Assembly: GCA_016293615.1 (NCBI GenBank)
Contig: JAEDDX010000002.1
Coordinates: 51,860 to 115,859 of the forward strand
DNA: 64,000 bases
Origin: Acetatifactor sp.
Lineage (GTDB): Bacteria > Bacillota > Clostridia > Lachnospirales > Lachnospiraceae
Reading direction: 5' to 3'
How positions within the stretch are numbered: the first letter of the stretch is position 1; every line of letters begins with the position of its first letter. The position numbers and the translations under genes were made by a program. Below are positions 17,339-26,422 of the stretch, one piece after another. The notes under the pieces were generated by a model. The model saw nothing but the letters and a program-made list of their open reading frames with translations, made no database searches and was not told the DNA's origin.

Positions 17339-18580
17339 TTATCCTAAATCATGCAAAAACAAACCGCTTCTTAATTTAGGCTCAAACCAGGTTGATTTGG
17401 GCGGCATCAGCAGACCGGCGTCCGCTACCTGTATCAATTCATTTACAGAAGTCGGATACATGGAAAAAGCAAGCTTCATATCCGTATGAACACGCCTCTC
17501 CAGCTCTTCCAGGCCGCGTATTCCGCCGACAAAATCAATTCTCTTGTCTGTCTTCGGGTCGTTGATTCCCAATATGGGGGCCAGCAGGTAATCCTGAAGG
17601 ACAGATACATCCAGCCCTTTGACAGGATCGTTTGAAATCACTTCTTCCTTCGCAGTCAGGCAATACCACCGATCCTCCAGATACATTCCGAAGGTATGAC
17701 TCTTTTTAGGGCGATACGGTTCGTCCCCGGCACAGGGTGTAACGAGGAAAGACTCAGAAATCTTTCTTAAGAATTCCTCGCTGCTGTAACCATTCAGGTC
17801 TTTTACCACACGGTTATAATCATAAATGCGAAGCTCATTTTCCTGAAACAGGACGCACAGGATACGATTGAATTCCTCCTCCCCGGTATAGTCGGGATGT
17901 TCCTCCCGTCTCTTCAGCCCTACCTTTACGGCTGAGGCACATCTGTGATGCCCGTCCGCAATATAGATTGCACGGATCTCGGCAAACCGATTTTGAATCG
18001 CTGCTATCCTGTCCTCATCGGCAATGAGCCAGACGCGGTGGACGATCCCGTCTTCCGAGATAAAATCATACAGAGGCTTATCTTCTTTGATTTGTAAAAT
18101 CATGTCGTGCAGAACTTCATCAGACCGGTAAGTCAAAAAAATTGGCCCGGTCTGCATATTGCAGACATCGACATGATTGATTCTGTCCTGCTCCTTATCG
18201 GCGCGCGTGTTTTCATGCTTTTTGATCACACCGTTTATATAATCGTCTATGGACGCACAGGCAACGATTCCTGTCTGCATTCTTCCCTGAAATGTCTGCT
18301 CATACAGATAAAAACAGGGCTTGTCTTCCTGTACAAACCTTCCTTCCCGAATCCATTGCTGCAACAATGCGGAAGCTCTCTCGTAGACTTGTGGTGCATA
18401 GGTATCCACAGATGCATCAAAACCGGTCTCCGCACGGTCGATCGCCAGGAAGGAGGAGGGATTATTCCGCACGATTTCACATGCTTCCGCTCTGTTATAT
18501 ACATCATAAGGCAGTGCAGCGATTGTCTTTGCCAGCGCAGGCGCCGGCCGATATGCTGCAAAAGGTTTTATTTGGGCCAT
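17339..18580 (-). CDS. DUF1015 family protein
   Basis: A 413-residue DUF1015 protein of unknown biochemical role. Recognisable stretches are the start IKPFAAYRPAP, ALPYDVYNRAEA, KKHENTRADKEQDR, YIADGHHRCASAV and the late DPKTDKRIDFVGG. The HH pair in GHHR suggests a metal or nucleic-acid site, but no reaction is established. In related clostridia it often lies near serC-serA, as here (19.3-21.5 kb), which hints at a link to serine metabolism. The ATG at 18580 has AAAGGAAG upstream; the longer reading to 18661 would start inside the repeat. Downstream are glgB and mscS. Confidence 0.8.
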   Translation of the reverse strand: MAQIKPFAAYRPAPALAKTIAALPYDVYNRAEACEIVRNNPSSFLAIDRAETGFDASVDTYAPQVYERASALLQQWIREGRFVQEDKPCFYLYEQTFQGRMQTGIVACASIDDYINGVIKKHENTRADKEQDRINHVDVCNMQTGPIFLTYRSDEVLHDMILQIKEDKPLYDFISEDGIVHRVWLIADEDRIAAIQNRFAEIRAIYIADGHHRCASAVKVGLKRREEHPDYTGEEEFNRILCVLFQENELRIYDYNRVVKDLNGYSSEEFLRKISESFLVTPCAGDEPYRPKKSHTFGMYLEDRWYCLTAKEEVISNDPVKGLDVSVLQDYLLAPILGINDPKTDKRIDFVGGIRGLEELERRVHTDMKLAFSMYPTSVNELIQVADAGLLMPPKSTWFEPKLRSGLFLHDLG

Positions 18581-18628
18581 GTCAGTCTTCCTTTCGACTT
18601 GAATTTTTCTTAAGAATAGTTTATTATT

Positions 18629-18844
18629 ACTTCGTGCTCTCCGTGCTGCTGCGCAGCACATTTGCTCGTTAATCGCACAGGAAAACCAAATGCCGCCTGC
18701 GCGCCCTCTGGTTTTCTTCTGTGCTTCGGTTCACTCGCAAATCCGCACTTCGTGCTCTCCGTGCTGCTGCCCAGCACATTTGCTCGTTAATCGCACAGGA
18801 AAACCAAATGCCGCCTGCGGCGTCGCTTGGTTTTCTTCTGTGCT
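18629..18844. repeat. Tandem structured repeat, two copies, 118-bp period
   Basis: Copies at 18629-18725 and 18747-18844 are nearly identical, starting ACTTCGTGCTCTCCGTGCTG and ending GGTTTTCTTCTGTGCT, with a differing interior of a few bases. Each contains several palindromes: CAC-TTC-GTG, GCTGCTGCGCAGC, and a longer imperfect stem formed by CGCACAGGAAAACCAA and TTGGTTTTCTTCTGTGC. It does not code for protein. Confidence 0.85.
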
Positions 18845-18855
18845 GATTATATCAT
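18827..18855 (+). promoter_or_regulatory. Promoter of the 93-residue gene, partly within the repeat
   Basis: TTGGTT and TATCAT are 17 bases apart. The -35 lies inside the second repeat copy and the -10 just outside it, 35 bases before the ATG at 18890. Confidence 0.5.
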
Positions 18856-18889
18856 AAAATTTTGGAAATGAACAGAAAGGAAATGAACT

Positions 18890-19171
18890 ATGACGGAAGA
18901 AAATAAACAATTGCTGGAAAGAATTAACTCTTATGCAGAAAGTGTTCTCGGTGAGATTGACCCTCAGAAGGTGCAGGTTTCTGCCCAGCTGGATCAGCTC
19001 AAGCCGATCATGCAGGAGATCGCTGATGAAAAAGGCATGTCTCTTGCCGATGTCTTTATTTTGTATATGGACCTTCAGAGCGAAGCTTCCTGTGCAAGCA
19101 ATGCAAAGCTGAAAGAAAGCCTGAGTGACCTAAATGACGGCGACGGTTCGATGCCGCTTCTGTTCCGTTAA
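18890..19171 (+). CDS. Small acidic protein, function unknown
   Basis: A 93-residue protein that I do not recognise. It is acidic, lacks membrane segments, and is mostly predicted helix, with a middle stretch LDQLKPIMQEIADEKGMSLADVF, a region EASCASNAKLKES and a C-terminus DGDGSMPLLFR. GAAAGGAAA lies before the ATG and a good terminator follows the stop, so it is a single-gene unit. It stands between the DUF1015 gene and serA, both on the other strand. Codon use is like that of its neighbours, which supports a real gene. Confidence 0.7.
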   Translation: MTEENKQLLERINSYAESVLGEIDPQKVQVSAQLDQLKPIMQEIADEKGMSLADVFILYMDLQSEASCASNAKLKESLSDLNDGDGSMPLLFR

Positions 19172-19198
19172 CCACAGATTTTTCATGGAATCGAACAC

Positions 19199-19242
19199 AA
19201 AAAAGACCCGAACTGTGTAACTATCACAATTCGGGTCTTTTT
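19199..19242. terminator. Bidirectional terminator between small gene and serA
   Basis: The stem AAAAAGACCCGAA / TTCGGGTCTTTTT plus an extra TGTG/CACA pairing closes a short loop. A- and T-runs on both sides let it end transcripts from both directions. Confidence 0.9.
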
Positions 19243-19266
19243 TATTGTCACTCCTGTACAGTATTT

Positions 19267-20430
19267 TTACTTCACGATTCGTACACGGAACACTCCGTCA
19301 ATCCGAGACAGTGCTTCAATGACTTCAGCAGTAGGTACGCTCTCCACATCAAGCATGGTATATGCAACATCTCCGCGGGACTTATTTGTCATATCACTGA
19401 TATTGATGCCGTTGGTGCCGAATACGGTGGTAAACTGGGAAATCATGTTTGCAATGTTTTTGTGGAAGATTGCAATTCGTCCGGCTTTTGTGCAGACACC
19501 CATATCACATGCGGGATAGTTGACACTGTTCTTGATATTACCGTTCTCAAGATAATCCATCATCTCTGCAACTGCCATCACGGCACAGTTGTCTTCGGAC
19601 TCTTCCGTGCTTGCTCCCAGGTGAGGGATTACAATACATCCCTTCTGTCCTGCCGTGGTAGGATTCGGGAAGTCGGATACATAACGGGCAATCTTGCCGC
19701 TCTGCAGGCCTTCCAATACATCCTTTTCATTTGCAAGCAGATCTCTTGCAAAGTTCAGAAGGATGACACCCTCTTTCATCTTGGCGATAGAGACAGCATT
19801 GATCATGCCCTTGGTGGAATCCATCAGAGGGACATGGATGGTGATATAATCACACTCCGCATAAATATCGTCGACATTCAGCACATGCTTTACGGAACGG
19901 CTCAGGTTCCAGGCAGCATTGACGGAAAGATAAGGGTCGTAGCCGTAAACCTCCATACCGAGCGCTATAGCTGCGTTTGCAACCTTAACACCGATCGCAC
20001 CGAGACCGATGACACCAAGCTTCTTGCCCTGGATTTCAGTACCGGCGAAGTTCTTCTTCTCCTTCTCTGCAGCCTTTGCAATGTCAGCGTTGTCTGCGGA
20101 AGCCTTAACCCATTCGATACCGCCTACCACATCACGCGCTGCCAGCAGCATGCCTGCAATTACAAGCTCCTTTACACCGTTTGCATTTGCACCGGGTGTG
20201 TTGAATACGACAACCCCCTTCTCGGCACACTTGTCAAGGGGAATATTGTTGACGCCGGCACCCGCTCTTGCAACTGCCAGAAGACTTGCGGGAATCTCCA
20301 TCTCATGCATGGAAGCACTTCTGACCAGAACACCGTCAGCTTCATTGATGTCTGCGGTGATCTGATACTGTGCGGAAAAATTCTTTAAACCTATATCTGC
20401 AATAGGATTCAGACAATTAATTTTAAACAT
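19267..20430 (-). CDS. serA: D-3-phosphoglycerate dehydrogenase
   Basis: A 387-residue NAD-dependent 2-hydroxyacid dehydrogenase that oxidises 3-phosphoglycerate, the first step of serine synthesis. Features are the NAD site GVIGLGAIGVKVANAA, the catalytic Arg in NFARDLL, and the acid/His pair region VIPHLGASTEESED. A C-terminal ACT domain (last 75 residues, NIANMISQFTTVFGTNGINI) is the usual serine-sensing module. It follows serC by 14 bases in a two-gene operon with a clear promoter upstream of serC, and ends at a strong terminator. Confidence 0.95.
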   Translation of the reverse strand: MFKINCLNPIADIGLKNFSAQYQITADINEADGVLVRSASMHEMEIPASLLAVARAGAGVNNIPLDKCAEKGVVVFNTPGANANGVKELVIAGMLLAARDVVGGIEWVKASADNADIAKAAEKEKKNFAGTEIQGKKLGVIGLGAIGVKVANAAIALGMEVYGYDPYLSVNAAWNLSRSVKHVLNVDDIYAECDYITIHVPLMDSTKGMINAVSIAKMKEGVILLNFARDLLANEKDVLEGLQSGKIARYVSDFPNPTTAGQKGCIVIPHLGASTEESEDNCAVMAVAEMMDYLENGNIKNSVNYPACDMGVCTKAGRIAIFHKNIANMISQFTTVFGTNGINISDMTNKSRGDVAYTMLDVESVPTAEVIEALSRIDGVFRVRIVK

Positions 20431-20444
20431 TTCTGACTTCTCCT

Positions 20445-21530
20445 TTATTTCAGGTTTGCTTTCTCGAATTCTTTCATGAACTCAACCAGCTTCTCAACGC
20501 CCTCGATCGGCATTGCATTGTAGATGCTTGCTCTCATACCGCCGACGGTTCTATGTCCCTTCAGGTTTTCAAAGCCTGCAGCCTTTGCCTCTTTTACGAA
20601 CTTGGCATCCAGATCTGCATCACCGGTTACGAAAGGAACATTCATCAGGGAACGGTCTTCCTTGCGCACGGTACCCTTAAAGAGCTTGCTCTCATCAAGA
20701 TAATCATAGAGGATCTTCGCCTTCTTCTCATTATGAGCCTTCATTGCCTCAAGGCCGCCCATCTTCTTAATCCACTTGAATACCTTGCCGCAGATATAGA
20801 TGCCGTATGCGGGAGGGGTATTGTACAGGGATGCATTGTCAGCATGGATCTTGTAACGAAGCATGGTAGGTGTTCCGGGAAGGACATCCTCGGTAATCAG
20901 ATCCTCACGGATGATAACGATAACGACACCTGCAGGCCCGATATTCTTCTGCACGCCGCCGTAGATCACACCGTACTTGGTTACATCAACGGGCTCGGAA
21001 AGGAAGCAGCTGGAGACATCTGCTACAAGGGGCTTACCCTTTGTGTTGGGCAGAGTCTTGAACTTGGTTCCGTAAATGGTGTTATTCTCACAAATATAAA
21101 CATAGTCGGCATCTTCACTGATGGGAAGGTCGGAGCAGTCAGGGATATAAGAGAAAGTCTGATCTTCGGAGCTTGCGATCTTGTTTGCCTTACCGTAGAT
21201 GCAAGCCTCCTGATATGCTTTCTTAGCCCACTGACCGGTGACAATGTAATCAGCCACTTTATTCTTCATCAGGTTCATGGGAATCATTGCAAACTGCTGG
21301 CTCGCACCACCCTGCAGGAAAAGAACCTTGTAGTTATCAGGAATGTTCATCAGTTCTCTCAAATCAGCTTCCGCTTCCTGAATAATTGTCTCATAAGCCT
21401 TAGATCGATGGCTCATCTCCATGACAGACATTCCTGTCCCCTTGTAATCAAGCATTTCTTCTGCTGCTTCGCGAAGCACTTCTTCGGGAAGTACGGCAGG
21501 TCCGGCTGAGAAATTATACACTCTGGACAT
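20445..21530 (-). CDS. serC: Phosphoserine aminotransferase
   Basis: A 361-residue class V PLP aminotransferase that converts 3-phosphohydroxypyruvate to phosphoserine. The start RVYNFSAGPAVLPEEVL is diagnostic, and the PLP-binding lysine is in GGVQKNIGPAG. Length is normal. AGGAGG precedes the ATG. It leads the serC-serA operon; the third enzyme, SerB, is not in the window. Confidence 0.96.
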   Translation of the reverse strand: MSRVYNFSAGPAVLPEEVLREAAEEMLDYKGTGMSVMEMSHRSKAYETIIQEAEADLRELMNIPDNYKVLFLQGGASQQFAMIPMNLMKNKVADYIVTGQWAKKAYQEACIYGKANKIASSEDQTFSYIPDCSDLPISEDADYVYICENNTIYGTKFKTLPNTKGKPLVADVSSCFLSEPVDVTKYGVIYGGVQKNIGPAGVVIVIIREDLITEDVLPGTPTMLRYKIHADNASLYNTPPAYGIYICGKVFKWIKKMGGLEAMKAHNEKKAKILYDYLDESKLFKGTVRKEDRSLMNVPFVTGDADLDAKFVKEAKAAGFENLKGHRTVGGMRASIYNAMPIEGVEKLVEFMKEFEKANLK

Positions 21531-21587
21531 TTTAGATTCCTCCTCATATTTTCATTCTTTTTTACTTTCATGTAAAAGCATAAAGTA

Positions 21588-21616
21588 AGAATAATCACTT
21601 TTATCACTTTAGTCAA
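21588..21616 (-). promoter_or_regulatory. serC-serA promoter
   Basis: On the minus strand TTGACT and TATTCT are 17 bases apart, about 60 bases before the serC ATG and just after the stop of the L,D-transpeptidase gene. Confidence 0.75.
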
Positions 21617-21635
21617 GTACATTGTTAAATTATTT

Positions 21636-23036
21636 TCAATAAAACATGACAACAGGCATTCCGACCTCTGCAAGCTCATACAACTGTGCAACTGCTTCCG
21701 TGGGCGTATTGATGCATCCGTGAGAGCCGTTGGTCAGGTAAATATCACCGCCGAATTCCTTTCTCCACTTTGCATCGTGGATTCCGATGTTGCCCACAAC
21801 CGGAAGCCAGTACTTTACGGGAGTCGCATAATTCGGCCCGCGAAGTATCCTGTTCTTCTGTTTTTTATAGATGTAATTGACGCCCTCGGGCGTGTTCCAC
21901 TTACGCTTTGCATTACCGGTGACGATGTCTGTCTCAATCACGAGCTCACCGTCCTGATAGACATACATCCTCTGTTCCCCCATATCAACTTCCACATAGG
22001 TAGGTCCTATGTCATTCTGCCCGCGGAAGTATGCTTCTTTCAGATATACAGGGGTATGCACTTCACTGACTTTGCCGACGATTGCAGGATAAAGGTACTC
22101 TTTCTCTGCATCGAGATCGAGCAGGGTGCCGTAAGTATTATAGGTAACCTTAACAATCTCTCCTCTGGTCGCCAGAAAGTCGCGTTCCTTCTCGGCGGTA
22201 TTGTACAGTTCTCCGAGCCGGTCTACCCACGCATCGACAAAGTCCTTACGAACCACAAAGGCTCCTGTTTCGTCGACTACGGGCATGTTGTCAGCATTCT
22301 TCTCCAAAAAGGAAGCCATGTCAGCAGGAGAAAAGGTAAGCTGTTCCGCTCCCATGTCATAGACGATACCGCAGTCGGTATACTCCTGCAATCTCACCCA
22401 CAGCTCTCTCTGCCTTTGGTCTTCTTCGGAATCAGAGATGTCCTCATAGCAGCCGTAATCTGCAAGGTCAATTTTCCATTGCTTCTCGCCGATACTGTTC
22501 TGGATCACGGCGATGGCAGTTTCGAAATTCAAGCGATTCCGTTTGCCGTCATAGAAGGTATACCCATCCTCCTCCGAATACAGCACTTTTGTATCGGTCG
22601 GGATATCCTTCTCCGCGCTGACAAACGCAAGCCGATGAAACGCCTCGATCAATTTATCATTATTCCAACGGTAGGATTCAGGTTCTATCGTCACCTGATA
22701 GGAAGCCGCAAGGCTCCCGGTCCAATCATAATTGGCGCGCTGCTTCATGATCTTTCTGAGTGCAGATGAATAATCCGGAGTCAGATCAATGGTCTCACCT
22801 TTGATCTGATATTCCTGACCATCGCAGTCAACAACAGTCAGGTCGGGCAAAACAGACTGTCCGACAAGCTGTCCGTTGATCTCTTCAATTGTGCTTCCGG
22901 TACAATAGATGTCATTGACCCAGGTGTTGACCGCGAAGCTTTGCCTGTAATACAGTCCCAGCAATACATACACCCCGAGGAATACGATTACCGCTCCTGC
23001 AACAGGCAACAGGATTTTCGTTAGTTTCTTTTTCAT
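21636..23036 (-). CDS. L,D-transpeptidase (YkuD domain)
   Basis: A 466-residue extracytoplasmic cell-wall enzyme. One N-terminal membrane anchor (about residues 7-28) is followed by a long region resembling the peptidoglycan-binding domain seen in clostridial L,D-transpeptidases, then a YkuD domain near the C-terminus. The catalytic His439-Gly-Cys441 is in SHGCINTP, with IGIHDA upstream. Such enzymes form 3-3 peptide cross-links or attach proteins to the wall. Its start codon overlaps the ilvB stop by 4 bases, an unexpected coupling of a wall enzyme to the branched-chain amino acid operon. The serC promoter begins just beyond its stop. Confidence 0.9.
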   Translation of the reverse strand: MKKKLTKILLPVAGAVIVFLGVYVLLGLYYRQSFAVNTWVNDIYCTGSTIEEINGQLVGQSVLPDLTVVDCDGQEYQIKGETIDLTPDYSSALRKIMKQRANYDWTGSLAASYQVTIEPESYRWNNDKLIEAFHRLAFVSAEKDIPTDTKVLYSEEDGYTFYDGKRNRLNFETAIAVIQNSIGEKQWKIDLADYGCYEDISDSEEDQRQRELWVRLQEYTDCGIVYDMGAEQLTFSPADMASFLEKNADNMPVVDETGAFVVRKDFVDAWVDRLGELYNTAEKERDFLATRGEIVKVTYNTYGTLLDLDAEKEYLYPAIVGKVSEVHTPVYLKEAYFRGQNDIGPTYVEVDMGEQRMYVYQDGELVIETDIVTGNAKRKWNTPEGVNYIYKKQKNRILRGPNYATPVKYWLPVVGNIGIHDAKWRKEFGGDIYLTNGSHGCINTPTEAVAQLYELAEVGMPVVMFY

Positions 23037-24706
23037 TCTTTAATATCGTCACCATCAAACACATCGGCAATCGGCGCACCAGCAGGCACCATTGGGAATA
23101 CCTTGTCATCTTCGGGAATCAGGCATTCGATCAATACAGGCGCCTTCAGGGCAATTGCCTTTTCGATTGCGGGTTTCACTTCTTCCTTCGTTGTCACGCG
23201 GATCGCCGTGCAGCCTAAACCTTCCGCCACCTTACAGAAATCCACTTTGTCGTTGAGTACCGTCTGGGAATAGCGCTTACCGTAGAACAGGGTCTGCCAC
23301 TGTCTTACCATTCCGAGTACATGATTGTTGATGACTACCTGAATGATGGGAATGTTGTATCTGCTCGCCGTGGCAAGTTCGTTCATATTCATTCTGAAGC
23401 ATCCGTCACCCGCGATATTGACACAGATCTTATCAGGCTGGCCGACCTGCGCACCGATACATGCACCAAGGCCGTATCCCATGGTTCCGAGACCGCCGGA
23501 GGAAAGGAAGGTGCGAGGCTGTGTATACCGATAATACTGTGCCGCCCACATCTGATGCTGTCCGACATCAGTGGTTATGATGGCGTCTCCGCCTGTCACT
23601 TCGTCGATCGTCTCGATGACATAGGGGCAGGAAAGCTTGGAATTGTCATACTTTAACGGGTATTTTTCTTTCAGTTCCTTCACCGTCTGCATCCATTCAC
23701 TGTGATCCTGTCTGGTCAGTTTCTGATTCAGAATGCTTAGAACCTCTTTCAGATCACCGATCACGCTCGCATCCACGCGGATGTTCTTGTTGATCTCTGC
23801 GGCATCGATATCGATGTGAACGATCTTGGCTCCTTCGGCAAATTTCTTGGGATTACCGGTCACGCGGTCAGAAAATCTTGCGCCCAGCGCTATCAACAGG
23901 TCGCAATTGCTGACACCGAGGTTGGAAGCCTTGGTGCCGTGCATGCCGATCATACCGGTATATCTGTCGCTTCTTCCGTCAAATGCGCCTTTTCCCATCA
24001 GCGTATCACACACGGGAGCGTCACAGAGCTCTGCAAGCTCGGCCACTTCCTTCGCAGCGCCGGAGATGATGGCACCGCCGCCGAGATAGATGAAAGGCTT
24101 CTTTGCTGCCCGGATCAGTTCTGCAACCTTGTCGATATCTGCTTCCGTATAATGTCCCTTACTGGTGATCTCAGCCGGGGTTTCGGGCAGGTACTCGCAG
24201 ACTGCCGCGGTGACATCCTTTGTGATATCCACAAGGACAGGACCGGGACGACCGCTCTTTGCGATCGCAAATGCCTTCCTGATGGTAGGAGCAAGGTCAT
24301 TGATATTCTTTACGATGAATCCATGCTTCGTGATAGGCATCGTCACACCGGCGATATCGATCTCCTGAAAGGTATCCTTGCCGAGCAGGGGAAGATTCAC
24401 ATTTGCCGTAATTGCAACCATGGGTACAGAATCCATATATGCCGTAGCGATACCGGTTACGAGGTTCGTCGCGCCGGGGCCGCTGGTTGCAAGACATACG
24501 CCGACCTTGCCGGTTGCACGCGCATAGCCGTCGGCGGCATGCGCTGCTCCCTGCTCATGGCTGGTAAGAATATGTGTGATCTCATCACTATGCTTATAAA
24601 GCGCATCGTAAATATTTAAGATTGTTCCTCCGGGATAACCGAAGACTGTAGTAACGCCCTGTTCTTTCAGACATTCTACAACGATTTCAGAACCGTTTAA
24701 CTGCAT
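23033..24706 (-). CDS. ilvB: Acetolactate synthase, large subunit
   Basis: A 557-residue thiamine-diphosphate enzyme that condenses two pyruvates, or pyruvate with 2-oxobutyrate, in valine, leucine and isoleucine synthesis. The N-terminus GVTTVFGYPGG, the catalytic Glu in SHEQGAAHAADGYAR, and the ThDP/Mg motif starting GDGCF and ending in NN are present. GGAGG lies before the ATG at 24706; the longer reading to 24886 has no support. No small regulatory subunit (ilvN) lies beside it. It follows ilvD by 31 bases. Confidence 0.95.
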   Translation of the reverse strand: MQLNGSEIVVECLKEQGVTTVFGYPGGTILNIYDALYKHSDEITHILTSHEQGAAHAADGYARATGKVGVCLATSGPGATNLVTGIATAYMDSVPMVAITANVNLPLLGKDTFQEIDIAGVTMPITKHGFIVKNINDLAPTIRKAFAIAKSGRPGPVLVDITKDVTAAVCEYLPETPAEITSKGHYTEADIDKVAELIRAAKKPFIYLGGGAIISGAAKEVAELAELCDAPVCDTLMGKGAFDGRSDRYTGMIGMHGTKASNLGVSNCDLLIALGARFSDRVTGNPKKFAEGAKIVHIDIDAAEINKNIRVDASVIGDLKEVLSILNQKLTRQDHSEWMQTVKELKEKYPLKYDNSKLSCPYVIETIDEVTGGDAIITTDVGQHQMWAAQYYRYTQPRTFLSSGGLGTMGYGLGACIGAQVGQPDKICVNIAGDGCFRMNMNELATASRYNIPIIQVVINNHVLGMVRQWQTLFYGKRYSQTVLNDKVDFCKVAEGLGCTAIRVTTKEEVKPAIEKAIALKAPVLIECLIPEDDKVFPMVPAGAPIADVFDGDDIKE

Positions 24707-24737
24707 AAACAAACCTCCAAAAACTTTCGTATGTACT

Positions 24738-26408
24738 TTATTTCTTGATTTCGAGCACTGCGCCTCTGTTTCCGCTGGTAACCATCTCACGATATCTGGA
24801 GAGATAACCGGTGGTAACCTTGGGTTCTCTGGGCTGCCATTTTGCACGTCTGGCTTCCATCTCTTCGTCGGAAACCTTGATATCAAGCTTCATCTGCGGA
24901 ATATCGATGCTGATGATATCGCCCTCTTCCACCAAAGCGATCGGTCCGCCGACTGCAGCCTCGGGAGAAACATGGCCGATGGAGGCACCTCTGGAAGCGC
25001 CCGAGAAACGGCCGTCTGTAATCAGTGCTACGGTAGAGCCAAGTCCCATACCTGCGATCGCGGAGGTGGGATTGAGCATCTCTCTCATACCGGGACCGCC
25101 CTTAGGACCCTCATACCGAATGACTACGACATCGCCTGCGACGATCTTGCCTCCCTTGATTGCGGCAATGGCATCTTCCTCGCAGTCAAATACGCGTGCA
25201 GGGCCTTCGTGAACCATCATCTCTTCTACCACCGCAGATCTCTTCACTACGGAGCCGTCGGGCGCAAGGTTTCCCTTCAGTACTGCAAGTCCGCCGGTCT
25301 TGGAGTACGGATTCTCAACAGGTCTGATGACCTCGGGATTTCTGTTGTAAGCGTGTGCGATGTTCTCGCCGATGGTCTTACCGGTTACTGTCATACAGTC
25401 TGTGTTCAGAAGTCCGATGTCAGCAAGCTCCTTCATCACCGCATAGACGCCGCCAGCCTCGTTCAGATCCTCCATATATGTGGGACCCGCAGGTGCCAGA
25501 TGACAGAGGTTAGGAGTCTTCTCACTGATCGGATTAGCGAAGCTGATATCAAAATCGAAACCGATCTCATGTGCGATCGCAGGCAGATGCAGCATGGAGT
25601 TGGTAGAACAACCCAGTGCCATATCAACGGTCAGCGCATTGAGGATGGACTCTTTCGTCATGATGTCTCTTGCGCGGATATTCTTTCTGAAAAGCTCCAT
25701 TACAGCCATGCCGGCATGCTTCGCAAGCTTGATTCTCTCTGAGTAAACAGCGGGAATGGTTCCGTTGCCGCCAAGACCCATACCGAGTGCCTCGGTCAAG
25801 CAGTTCATGGAGTTTGCGGTATACATACCGGAGCAGGAGCCGCAGGTAGGACAAACCTTGTTCTCAAACTCGCAGACATCCTCCTCTGTCATGGTGCCGG
25901 CCGCATAGGAGCCAACTGCTTCAAACATGGAGGAAAGACTTCTCTTCTGTCCCTTCACATGACCGGCAAGCATAGGTCCGCCGGACACAAAAACAGTGGG
26001 GAGATTCAGTCTTGCCGCAGCCATCAGAAGGCCGGGAACATTTTTGTCACAGTTTGGTACCATCACCAGTGCATCAAACTGATGCGCGATCGCCATACAC
26101 TCGGTAGAGTCGGCAATCAGGTCACGGGTCACCAGGGAATACTTCATCCCGACATGTCCCATGGCAATACCGTCACAGACAGCGATCGCGGGGAACACAA
26201 CAGGAACGCCGCCTGCCTCTGCAACACCGATGCGGACCGCATCCACAATCTTATCGATATTCATATGGCCGGGAACGATCTCGTTGTAGGAGCTCACGAT
26301 ACCAACCATAGGTTTCTTCATTTCCTCAGGAGTAAATCCAAGAGCGTTAAATAAGCTTCTTGCCGGTGCCTGCTGCATGCCGGCCCTTGCGTTATCACTT
26401 GTCATCAT
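24738..26408 (-). CDS. ilvD: Dihydroxy-acid dehydratase
   Basis: A 556-residue iron-sulfur dehydratase, third common step of valine and isoleucine synthesis. Cluster ligands are expected in PNCDKNVPG and [17 protein letters not shown], and the C-terminal signature [11 protein letters not shown] is intact. The ATG at 26408 has GGAG 9 bases upstream; a GTG two codons earlier (26414) is too close to that site. It lies between leuB (14 bases upstream) and ilvB, which makes leuB-ilvD-ilvB one operon. Confidence 0.96.
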   Translation of the reverse strand: MMTSDNARAGMQQAPARSLFNALGFTPEEMKKPMVGIVSSYNEIVPGHMNIDKIVDAVRIGVAEAGGVPVVFPAIAVCDGIAMGHVGMKYSLVTRDLIADSTECMAIAHQFDALVMVPNCDKNVPGLLMAAARLNLPTVFVSGGPMLAGHVKGQKRSLSSMFEAVGSYAAGTMTEEDVCEFENKVCPTCGSCSGMYTANSMNCLTEALGMGLGGNGTIPAVYSERIKLAKHAGMAVMELFRKNIRARDIMTKESILNALTVDMALGCSTNSMLHLPAIAHEIGFDFDISFANPISEKTPNLCHLAPAGPTYMEDLNEAGGVYAVMKELADIGLLNTDCMTVTGKTIGENIAHAYNRNPEVIRPVENPYSKTGGLAVLKGNLAPDGSVVKRSAVVEEMMVHEGPARVFDCEEDAIAAIKGGKIVAGDVVVIRYEGPKGGPGMREMLNPTSAIAGMGLGSTVALITDGRFSGASRGASIGHVSPEAAVGGPIALVEEGDIISIDIPQMKLDIKVSDEEMEARRAKWQPREPKVTTGYLSRYREMVTSGNRGAVLEIKK

Positions 26409-26422
26409 AATCACTGTCTCCT

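Larger units (their letters stand above)
18581..18889. other. Intergenic region between DUF1015 gene and small protein gene
   Basis: No gene is supported in these 309 bases. They contain the leader of the DUF1015 operon on the left, the two-copy tandem repeat at 18629-18844, and the promoter and ribosome binding site of the rightward small gene. Confidence 0.6.

Noticed and set aside
20553..21509. 318-residue open frame on the plus strand opposite serC
   Set aside because: Antisense shadow of a clear serC gene, with no ribosome binding site or recognisable protein content.
21720..22769. 349-residue open frame opposite the L,D-transpeptidase
   Set aside because: Antisense shadow; the minus-strand frame has all YkuD motifs.
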